Positions 37,600 through 48,900 of a stretch of 64,000 nt of DNA are shown piece by piece. Numbering within the stretch: position 1 is the first letter of the stretch; each line of letters begins with the position of its first letter. This stretch comes from Anolis sagrei (lineage: Eukaryota > Chordata > Lepidosauria > Squamata > Anolidae), in NCBI RefSeq assembly GCF_037176765.1, contig NC_090022.1, positions 231,257,117-231,321,116 on the forward strand, in the 5' to 3' direction. Position numbers and translations under genes: made by a program. Below the pieces are notes generated by a model. That model did not search any database. It saw nothing but the letters and a program-made list of their open reading frames with translations, and was not told the DNA's origin.

Positions 37600-37861
37600 T
37601 AGGCCTGGGCAATGCATGGCTCTAAATGGTTCTAAAGTACTTACAAAACTAAAGCTCTGGTGGTGAAAATTTCAGAACTCTAACAAAACTCTCAATAATT
37701 CATTATAAATGGCAGTTCCTAATTGGTTCTGTCATAAAAATCACCAATAATGAAATAATTAAATTTTGAAAGTTTTGTTAGAGTTCTGAAATTTTCACCA
37801 CCAGAACATTAGTTTTGTAGGTACTTTAGAACCATTCAGAACCATACATTATCCAGGCCTA
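37600..37861. mobile_element. Foldback MITE, about 105-bp arms, perfect 8-bp duplication
   Basis: TAGGCCTGGGCAATGCATGG to CCATACATTATCCAGGCCTA, flanked by ATAAATAC at 37592-37599 and 37862-37869. The arms share long runs such as GGTGGTGAAAATTTCAGAAC. The 8-bp duplication and ends suggest hAT. It lies in the probable CDC14B 3' UTR. Confidence 0.85.
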
Positions 37862-38544
37862 ATAAATACATACTATCAAATTAAACTTTCAAGATAGTAT
37901 CAAGTTTACCCTTAAAATATGTTTAGCAAAATAAATTTTCCTGACTTTTTAAAATATTACAATTTTTCCTTCAAAAAGCTGAACAGTATTGATTACACCA
38001 TACTATGAACAGATGGTCTGTACAAGAGTTTACAAAGCAGTAGATACAAAACTACAGGACAATATTGGGACTTACAAGCAATAACCCTGTCTTTTTAACA
38101 GGATAGCTGTCCGTAGTAAAACAGATGAACGGCAAGAACAACTTCACTAACTATGAAAGTTCAAAAAGTTGAGCGTAGTTGTGCTAACCAGCAAGTATAG
38201 TCTTGAAATAATTTCTTCGGTACCTAGTGTGCATGTCAAAAGATGATCAACTAGAAACTTCAGCTAAAATTTTTTAAACATTTGGAAAGAACAGCATAAC
38301 CTGCTTAATTTACAAGCCTGTGCAGAATTATAGGCTATTAGACAACTTAGAAACCTGCAACATTTTTGAGTTTAATAGTTAAGCTTACATGTGTTCCAGG
38401 AGACACTAAATATTGGTCCATAAATTTCAAAAGTCCCTTGAACTGCATGGGGAAATCCCACCAGAAACTTAAAATCCTCAGTGTGGACATGTATGGTGCT
38501 TGCTGCATGAACTTAGTTAGGTTTGATGAAAGTGCCAGATCATA

Positions 38545-38756
38545 GAGCCAGCACAGTGTAGTGGTTTGAACAATGAATACCAATTCTAGAGATCAGGATT
38601 TGAATCCCCACTCGGCTACGAAACCCCCAGGTGACCTTGGGCAAGTCACTCTCTTCCCCTCAGAGGAAAGCAATGGCAAAACTTGCCAAGAAACCCTGTG
38701 ATAAGTTTGCCTTAGGGTTCTTGTAGGTCAGAAATGACTTGAAGGCTCACAATATA
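38545..38756 (+). mobile_element. tRNA-derived SINE of the 'GTGTAGTGGTTTGA' type
   Basis: A box AGTGTAGTGGTTTGA, B box AGGATTTGAATCCCC, then GTGACCTTGGGCAAGTCACT, with the tail TCAGAAATGACTTGAAGGC. The inverse copy is at 25436. Confidence 0.7.
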
Positions 38757-40804
38757 TTTTCAAAACATGCAAGTCAGATTGCTCTTCAGATCCAATTTTA
38801 CAAAGCAGCAAAATAGCATTTCCACTTAATCGTTATGGAGGAACTACCTTTTTATGATCTTCAAGGGAAATCCTTAAGTAAATATGAAAAGGGGGATCAT
38901 CTTTTAGTTAAATTGACTACTTTAAAGGTAACTACTGGTTTTTCCTATGGCTTTCGTGAGTATACTCGAGCTCTAAACAAAAGCCATAACCATCCCATAA
39001 AATGTGCCAGTGAAATTCAGTTCACCTGGCCTCCTAATTTTAGTGGTGGCTGAACACAGCTAATGCATAGCTAGATTCTTGAGATGGAACTTTTTTTAAA
39101 AAGATAGTAGTATAAAAGGATATGGTAATAACTGTTCGAAGATTTTGGGTTCTGGGACTAGTGTTAATTTACCTAATTCAATTTGTGTTACACTAAAGCA
39201 AATATCAAAATACAGGAACTTGTGTCTAAACCAGTTTTTTACAACAGACTGAAAATTTAGCATCATTGACATATAAACTTGTTTATTTCATAGTTTCCCT
39301 ACTTTTAACAAAACTAAAAATGACTAAGAACTGATTTCTTTTTGTTAGAATATCATTGAGTAGGAAACGAACCTGAGTAGCTGAAAGCATAACCTACAAC
39401 TGGAATTTAAATTGATATCCATTTTTTTAAAACCCAAGCATGCTGGTGCGTCATTCAGTGTCCATAATTATTTGTGAACTCTGGAAATAAGCAGTCAGAG
39501 TTGATTTATGAAAGTAATTTGAAGTTTAGATTATATTCTTTTGTGTTGACAGCACCTTTGGCTGTTCAACAATAATGTGGGGACAATGAGTTAAAATCCA
39601 AAAGGGCAGTATGGGGTGGGAATACACTGATCCTAAGAGCAGCATTTCAGGATATATATTATGTTCAAATGGTGTCCAACAAAATGGTCTTATCTAAAAA
39701 TAAGTCCAGTTGCCATTTCTCAATATACACAGATGCCTATGTAATACCCATAGTTCACATGTTTGATGCTGAAAATACTATTATTCGCTGAATAAATTGT
39801 ATCTTCAGTGTATATGTACTTCAGCATGAAAACAAGGAATGGAACAGATGAACAACAAAAAAATACTAAATCTGCAATTCTTAGAAGTTCATCAACATTT
39901 TCCCGAAGAGTAAATAAGGATAACGAATTCCACGCAAGCTTCGTTGGAAAGCGATTGGATTGTCATCCTTTTAACAGATGCCTTTAAGCATCAGACATAA
40001 CAGTTAACAAATTCCTAATCCCTAATGAAGATGTAACTTCTTTGGGATTGTAATTCATCTTCAACCCTTTTGTGGCACAGTTTTAATTATGGCAGCATGA
40101 TCTTACAAGGGGACAATAACATAGTTCAAATCTTCTGCTTCACACTGTTACGGTTTTTGAAGTCGCAGCAAAGTGGAGAGGAGGAATGTGTTTTGTAGCA
40201 CAGTCCAGTGACTTGCAGTGTTTAATTAAAAATGTGAATTACTTTCAATAAATAGGAAATCAGCTATTTTAAAAACATCTGATAATACTATTTCGGGAGG
40301 GGGGGTGTTCTGGAACTATATAGCTTTTTGAGACATCAGGAATGAAAAAAATGGCTACTACAGCAATGCCAAGCCATAGTTCAATAGGAACCCCAGTTCA
40401 GGTCTAATTCCTGGTTTCTGTAAGGAGGGCAAAGGGTTTTTTTTTTTTTTTTGGTATCACCTTCTCTGAGGTGATTATTGACAACAGACCTGACCAATGT
40501 ATGTTTCATCTATCAAGTCATAAAAAGGTTTTAGAGGAGCGTTGCTCACTGTCTTTACATTCCTTTTATGAGGCACTCTATAGATATGTGTATGTGCTTG
40601 TACACATGCACACAGAACACATTCATTAAAAAGGCTTACTTTTACAGCATTTTATCCAATTATCTACAATTGCTGAAGGTTTGCAGCCATTTCTCCACCC
40701 ACACACTAGTACCCGCACAGGAGAAAATCTCATAAATGTGACATTAAAATACAGCACACGGAGAAGGGTTTTTGTTAATTGAAAATTAAAAGTAACATTT
40801 AGAC

Positions 40805-41102
40805 CAGAGCTTTCCAAACTCTGTGTGCAACACATTAGTGTTAGCTGCAGTGTGTGTAGATGTGTCACACTAACTTGACGAGAAACCTCTGAGTCTAGGT
40901 GAAATAAGCAATGCATCATATATTTTTACAAATATAAATGAAAGATTTTCATGAGATATATTGTGTCCCCATACATTTTGTTAGAATTTATGTATGTGTC
41001 CATACCGTTGGGGCTCCAGTTTGCTAGTAAAATGAGTCACTGTATCATGAAATGATGCGCATCTAAAAAGTGTGTTGCCAACATGTAATGTTTGAGAAAC
41101 TG
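40805..41102. mobile_element. hAT-type MITE (CAGAGTTTC ends)
   Basis: CAGAGCTTTCCAAACTCTGT at the left and ATGTTTGAGAAACTG at the right. Flanks ATTTAGAC / CTTTAAAC agree at 6 of 8 bases, fitting a decayed target duplication. Confidence 0.6.
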
Positions 41103-41678
41103 CTTTAAACAATTGGCAAAAACAAGAAAATAAAATGGTGGAGGTAAAGCACTCTTTGGTGGATTTAGAAGTCAGTTGCAGATGATAAAAATATCTTTAA
41201 AAATTAGGACATATGATTTAAGGAATTATGATGCAATGAACAAGAATGAGACATATCTTCCCAATTTCCCCCCTCCATTTTATGAGAACCTATGCTGCGA
41301 TGGAAAGCCATAAATGATTGAATAGCAAACCTGTTCAACTCAAGTTCACGTAAATATAGCGGAGGGCAGAGAGAGTTGATTGCCATCACATTTTGCACAT
41401 TAGCATCAGACAAAAAGAAAGCTCTCTTAGTAAGAAATGAGTTATTTAGACTCCAGGCTAAAATTTACAGGCCATCATCACATTTACATCTGCAAATGCT
41501 TCCAGAATATGGTCACAATAACTTTGGGTCTTTGCACAAACGTCTCTAAACTTTTGAGAATTCCTGCTAAAAGTTAAAATAGACCACTTTTTTTAAAAAA
41601 AAAAAATTGTCGGTTTGATTTTTTTTAATTGACAGCAATGTCCTTTTGTTCCTCTACGTCTTCTTCCATTTCGATTGT

Positions 41679-41718
41679 TCAACGCAGAACAGTTCTAGTT
41701 CTTGGATTAGGAGCACTG
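41679..41718 (-). CDS. CDC14B: CDC14B terminal coding exon
   Basis: It encodes (S)[12 protein letters not shown] and TGA (41679-41681). The acceptor is CATTTCAGCAG|TGC, a tandem CAG-CAG. Use of the first or second AG adds or removes one Ser. The TVLR end matches the human long isoform. Confidence 0.85.
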
Positions 41719-44700
41719 CTGAAATGGAAAAAAAAGTTTCAGGAATGTCAAATGTGGACATCAAAGAGTGTCATTGCCATTTAAAGCAAGCAAGTAAAAC
41801 CAAAATGTTGGCCAGAAGGAGAGGAGAGCACCAGGGATTACATTTCAGATAACAATACAATTTGAATAGCAACGAAGGTACAGGTTGGCCACTCAGATTA
41901 CAAATATTAGAAGACAAGGAAGCATAGGTTTATAAACAGCAAGCAAGTGGGGTTAAAGTACCATAAGCGTATTTGTTGTAAAGCATCCCTTTTCCTCCTT
42001 TCTCTCCGAGGCATCAGACTGTGGGAAGAGCAGAAAAATAAAGAGAAGTTGTTGCAAGATTAAGGAGTTAATTCTGCTGCTTTACACGGTTTCCAATAAG
42101 CATTAAATACAACTGAGAATATTAAAAGCAGATTGGAACTTTTAGGAAATAAAGAAAGGTCTTCCTTTTTTAGTTTTTCACAAATAAAAAGCACACAAAA
42201 ATACTCCTAAAAAGTGATAAACTCTATTCAATTGGCAACATAGCACTTACTGTGTGTTTGCTCCTATGCGTCAAGTCTCTTAAAATCCATCCTCTTTCCA
42301 CTCATTGTGCCAAGGCAATATCTCGTTCCCTAAACTGCTAACTGAAGCAACAAGGAAGGGCTCTTGCATTTGCAGTATGGGTTTCCAGCCAATTTCGAGA
42401 GAAAGAGGGGAGGGAGTTACTTGAGCACTCTTGAAAATAGTATTCCATGACCTTAAGAGCCCAGTTTTAAAACTGGATAATGTACATTAGATGCATCTAC
42501 ATAGCATGGAAAACTAAACCTTACACATAAATGTCTCCAGATAGTAGCCACATGTATAAAGCACGTTGCCACTGAAGTGGACAGAGTATCCATGCACAAG
42601 TGTCTGGTGGAATGCAGGACTTTCCCACAAACCTCCCAACACATTAAGGCACTTGTGCAAAGAATTTACCACTTAAACTTTAAACAAACAACATATAGTC
42701 TAATAAATTACACTCCCTCCTCTCCCTTTTGAGTATTTGTTTGTCCAGGCATTCTATTGTCATACAATGTGCAGCACTTCTAACTACTGATCAATATTAG
42801 GACCCTGTGCACCCGGCAGATTACATACAGATTACATACAAAGTTGGGCTCTCCTTTGAAAAAAATGCACATTTGTTTTTCCAAAGGATATTTGCTGTCC
42901 AGTCATATGTCATGGTACTGAAACAAAGGTACATGAAACTGCTTTATGACCATAACCAACCTGTTTTTAAAGAAACCAATGTCCATCTCTACTTTGCTGC
43001 CTTTGAACATATGTAAGATGATTATGATGATAATAATAATTGTATTTCTTTCCCACCTCTACCTGCAGCTCGAGGCGGGTTGCAACACAATGAAAAAACA
43101 AACATTACAAAAACTATGTGTGTACTGTTTAGGCACACCTTGCCAAACCCACCTTCATTTAAGATGCAGAGGATCATGACACAGAAAACACTTCACATAC
43201 TAGAATTGATTATTTTGCCCCTAATACACAGGAAGGGTGACTACCAATAAGACTCTTGTTCTCTAATTTAAAATGTCAAAGTAGGATAGCATAAACAGTA
43301 ATTCGATGAAACAGAAAGGGCCTAGATTATTACCTGAGTGATCAGACATGTAATCTCAGTTCCAAGAACTTCCCAAGCCACAGATGTCTGAATCAGGCAC
43401 TTCAAATCATGGCTTGGAGCTACATTTGCTCGTCTCAGATATCCTGGCCAACTATGGCCAGAATCCTGCTAAGGATTTATATACGGGAGGCAGAGCAATG
43501 AATCTCCTCTCACCTCCCACATATCAAGAAATGATAGCAAATGATCACATTCACTGCTGTGAGCACTTTCTGGTACAAGAGGCAGAAGCAGGGCTCTGCC
43601 ACAATTTCCCTAGTACTGGATATCACTCGTGCAAGGGAGAGTAGGGCTGTCAAACAGTAGTTTCCTGATCTACAGCGAGACAGATCCCACTGGTGACAGT
43701 AGTTGCGTCCTTGTAAGTGGCGACTGGATGATTTTCATAGCCCCTAAACTAGGGTCTACATAGGAATGATGAATATGAAAAAGTAATGACTGTGTAACTT
43801 TAGGTTACATGTTCATAACTGCCCAACAGGATTCCAGCAATCAGCTACTGGAGACCTATACATGTAGGAAGGAGTATGTGGATTGTAGTTTGGCTCAATA
43901 AGTCAAGACAGAATTCAGTTTTGCATCAACGTGCTTTCTCCTCAAGTTGCCACTCTCCTTGGTAATGTCCTACTGACATGTTCTTGGGCTAGTTAAGCCA
44001 GAGTTTTTCCATTGGAAACAGGCAGAATCCAAAATCCATTACAGAGCACCAAGAACAGAGGAAAGCACACACCTGAGTACCTTTTGATTTAATAAGGGGA
44101 ATGTCTGAATCAAATGTCAGTAAAGAAGATGGAAATTCAAAGTGTCTGCAATGATGGATATCCGTCGGATGGCAACAGAAAATACTAAAAATATATGAAG
44201 AGCACAGACTCCAAATATGGGTTGTTGTAGGTTTTTGAGGCTATATGGCCATGTTCTAGAAGCATTCTCTCCTGATGTTTTGCCTGCATCTATGGCAAGC
44301 ATATTCAGAGATTGTGAGGTCACAACCTCTGAGGATGCTTGCCATAGATGCAGGCGAAACGTCAGGAGAGAATGCTTCTAGAACATGGCCATATAGCCCC
44401 AAAAACCTACAACAATCCAGTGATTCCAGCCATGAAAGCCTTCGACAATACAACTCCACATATGATGTAACTATTATAACAGTAAAGCTGTCCAGAAAAA
44501 ATAATATGTAAAATCCACACATCTGAAAAATCTGTTTCATGCATTGAAGAAAACAATTGTGTAAGTCCTGACAATGTGGACCATGAATTATGAAATAATC
44601 ACATACTGCACTTCATCTTAAGTAATAAAAATAGATTTAATTTCCTTGGGATTTGAGATGGGCCTTTTTCCCAATTGCTATCAAATCGAGGTGGTGGTGA

Positions 44701-45935
44701 TTGTGCGACCTTTAGTGGAGGAAGACTGGCAAAAAGTTGTTCATCCCTGCTTTAAATTATAGTTTAATAGACTTGTTGAGTTACGCAGTTGAAATAATTG
44801 AGCATTCCCATGTGGCCTCCATCACAAAAAATCACTTTCCATTTCTTCTGCTCTAATCATGGAGATGGGGCAAAGTATGACCACAGATATTTGTTTCTAA
44901 TTTATTACTGAACACTTTAAATGCATTTTTCATTTAAAACATTTCAAAGTGTTTAAAAATAAAATAAGACACAGTAAAGCCAATTGATAAAAATAACAGT
45001 GTCTTAATAAATGAAAAAAAAGATTGTATTAAGACATGGTAGTTGTGCCCACTTTCGATTAGATCTTAATATTGCTGGCAAGCAGCTTTTAGGTGGTTAT
45101 CTCCAAAAGAATACAGCTTTTGGGCTAAAAATGCTTCTTCCCCATGATTTTCTTTAATTGAGGAGAAACAAGAAATCTGGAAGTAAACCAAGAAATAAGT
45201 GCTCTAGATCTTATAATGATGTTACAGGAGGTGGAGGTGGTCAAATAATTACCAACATTGGCCTAAACTATCATTTAGCAGAATTTGTTTTAAAACAGCC
45301 TTTGTATGGTAGAAGTACAAACTTTAGGGTTTTTAAATGTTCAGACTTTTTCAACTGATAGTATCTTCAATTCAGGTTAATGTCTAGTAATTCTCACCTT
45401 TTGAAACTGCTTTTTCTGGCACTAGACCTAGTAGTTCTTTTAGGAATGGTTGCATTGGCAGAAATGCCAGGTTCAGTCTTTTTACTTTTATGAACACTGG
45501 ATTGCAGAATTATTCTGAAAGAGCAGAAAAGAGAAACCATATAAAATAGGCAGAAAAATATATAATATGCAATGATAAGAATGATATGGCATTATGTTTT
45601 TCCAGATGACTAAAACAGGAGAATTTCTTGACAGATATTTATTATCTCTCCTCAGTGAATTTACATAGTATTTCAATTTTTTGCTGAGACATATACAACC
45701 ATTCCTCCATATATATGAATTTTGTATGCATGGGTTCAATAATCTATGGCTTGGAAGTATTTTTTAAAAAATCTCAAAAGCAACCTTGTTGTTTTATATA
45801 AGATACACAATTTTAGTATGCCATGTTATATAACTGAACTTAAGTATCCATGGATTTTGGTATCTATGAGAGGTCCTGGAAACAAACCACAACAGATACC
45901 AAGAACCAACTGTAAAGTTTTGAACCATTGCTTTG

Positions 45936-45979
<44 letters not shown>

Positions 45980-48900
45980 TTGCTTTAGCTTAGGTTTTTT
46001 ACTTCTGAAAAACAAAGAGTTAGATCTGGTTTTCTTCTAAGAGTATTGCAAGCAGCTTTATGGAGATCGAGAACTTACAATAAATGCTACCCCAAGTTCC
46101 TCAACCATGAAAACTGGTTCAGTAATAGAAGAAACTTTTCAGATATGACATCACATGAAAAATCGATCTAGTAAATCAATTCTACTCCCTAGGTATAGGT
46201 GCAAAAGAGAGTAATGCACCTTTACACACATGAGTGCCATACCCAACTGAACATTTACATGGTTAAAATTACAGTACCAGCTATGCTTGGTTCTGGAGAA
46301 GTCAGATCTAGTTACAGCAACAAATGCCTTGATTATAACATGTTTTGAAAGGGTTCAGAAACTTTAAAATTCTGCAGTGAGATTGCTGATCAGAGTGGGC
46401 AGCAGGGAACATATGTATAACTCCACGGTCTGTTTCTAGGCACAATTCAAAGTATAGGTTGTGACCTATAAGGACCGAGTCTAGACTTTTCACTTTATAA
46501 GAGTCATCTTAAATTTCAACATCCATAGGGTGGATTTTCTCTTGTTCAGAACACATAAGAGGGGCTTCTTAGTGACTTCTGTCAAAAATATTAAAAATTA
46601 ACAAGGCATTTTAATTACAAAAATGTGAGCCAAGCACTGAAAGGGTCAAGTGGATGCAATGATTCACCAAAGCTATGTCTGAGAGAGTTCTCAGTGTGAG
46701 GAAAGACTCTCTGTGTGAGAGATCAGCTCAGTGGGAGAATAGACCTCATTGTTAGTAGGCCTGATTGTGAGATAGACCTTAGTCCATGAGAAGGCCGAGT
46801 GTGGAAGGCCTGGTGTGAGAAGTGAAAGAAGCCACAGGTAAATGGCCTCGTGTGTAAAGCTTTGTGTAAAGCTACTGTGTGAATCTTCAGTATAAGTTTG
46901 TTGTGAGAGGAGCCTCTGTGAGACCAAAGCTGATTATCTGCATAGAGAAGAAGCCCAGTATGGAAGCAAAGAAGGAAGTATAAAGGACTTTATTTGTGTT
47001 GTGGAAGTGTTGTTATTGTAAGTAGTGCAACTATATCATTTTACTACAAAGAAAATCCTCCTATGGAAGAGGTAACATAGGTCTGTGTGTTTTTGTTCTT
47101 TTTGTCACTTTTGGCTACTGGTGCTGGGTCACGCTGCTGCTAAGTTACTCTGCTGTACATTTATGAAGAGCGTCTTTTGTTAATAAACCCAATCACCCAA
47201 CAACTTTTCTCATGCTATGGAGGACCTTCCCACAGATAGCTAGGATGCCCCTTCTCTGTCTCCTTTTGCTGGCAGATGGAAGACTTTCTTGTTCAGTCAA
47301 GCATTGGGCTATTAGCCAGTTGTTAGGTCTTTTTATTAGGGCAAGTTTCATTGTTACATTGTGAATGTGTTTAAATTGAAACAGGTGTATTTATTTCAAA
47401 TTTTAAAATGCTTTTCATTACAATGATTTGTTTTTAAAATGTACTTTGCTTTAATTGGTGTTGTCAGCTGCAAGAATGGGGAGACATAAAATAAATATCA
47501 AGATTTGCTGCTCTTCACACAACAAGTCCATTTCTGCTGGTGCCACATGGCTCTGACATAGTGAGATAGTTTGAATGTTGAGGGCTGCCTTGGCTTGTTC
47601 CTGTCAGCAATTAAGTTGACAGGAAGTATGTTTCTGTTCCAGAGAAACACCTCTGGAAAAATAATAAGACATTTACTGTCTCAGCTTGTTCCTGCAAGCA
47701 ATTAAATCAGGATGAGCAAATATGGGAGGCATTGATCCCCCAGAGAACTTGGAGAATCACACCCCACACCTCAACTCCCTTGTTAAAAATGAATCAACAT
47801 TATTTCTATTTTAAAATGTTCCTAATATCATTTTTGGGGGTGGGGGGTGGAGAGCATTTTTATCATATTTTATCCCTTTTGATTATTTTAGGCTTGCAAG
47901 AGGCTTTATTTTAACAATAGTGGCTTCCAATCACTTTCTTGTTTTAAAAAGGCGTCTCTGGAATTAAAGTGAACCGGGGGGTTAAACATGCCCCAAATTC
48001 TAGGTCTACTAAATCACATTTGCATGACTGAAGAATCCCTGACCCAATGCTCCTTAAAAACCCTTTTTACCAGGTATCAGATTTCCCCTACTGTTCCCAC
48101 CAATGAGTGTGATGAGGAATTGTGACAGCAGTCCTGCTTCCAATTGTCACAATCTCACTTGTTGGTAGGAGGAAGATAGAAATATGATGTACCCCAATTG
48201 CCAGCAGAACATATATTGTTCCGCTGATGAAGCTGAGACCTAGCAAAGTAGGTTCAAGAGAACACGTTGGACTGCTGCAATAGTATTGTGACTCTGTAGG
48301 AATCATTTTTGGTGTGAGAGAATTGGCTCTCTGCAGAGACGTTGCCCAGGGGATGCCCAGATGTGTTACCAACCTATCCTGTGGGAGGTTTCTCTCATGT
48401 CCCTGCATGGGAAGCTGGAGCTGACAGATGGGAGCTCACCAATTCAAACTGCCAACCTTCAGGTCAGCTGTTCAGTTGACACAAGGGTTTAACCCATTGC
48501 ACCACCGTGGCTCTCTTGTAAGAATAGTGAAAATGAAGCAGTTAGAAATGTGTAGGTTTAGTTATGAATGTATAGCTGCGATATGGGATGCCAACCATGT
48601 TTGTTAGTGACTTTAGAGTTAGAGAAAGTCTACTATTTAAAAGAACACATCAGGAAAATATTTATTTAAAATATTAAAAAATATATTTACAGCACTAAGT
48701 ACCAAAAGTGTGACGGCGCGTGTGGCGCCACATATACTTAGAACTGTTCATTGCAGGATTAAAACTGTTAGTTGCAGGATTTATTCCTGTCTACCTTGTA
48801 TATGTATAGTTAAATTTCATTGGTTATTATAGCTGTCAATTTATTGTTGTTGTGCACCAATTGGTTTGTTTCCCCAGTTCAGTTGTTTAGGCTCCGCCCC

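Larger units (their letters stand above)
37515..41678 (-). other. CDC14B: Probable CDC14B 3' UTR
   Basis: From the CDC14B stop to the minus-strand AATAAA at 37532-37537. It would carry a foldback MITE (37600-37861), a SINE (38545-38756) and a hAT element (40805-41102). A poly(T) run lies at 40439-40453. Shorter 3' ends are possible. Confidence 0.45.

Noticed and set aside
45746-46015. Poly-His and poly-Met proteins
   Set aside because: Pure translation of an (ATC)14 microsatellite in an intron.
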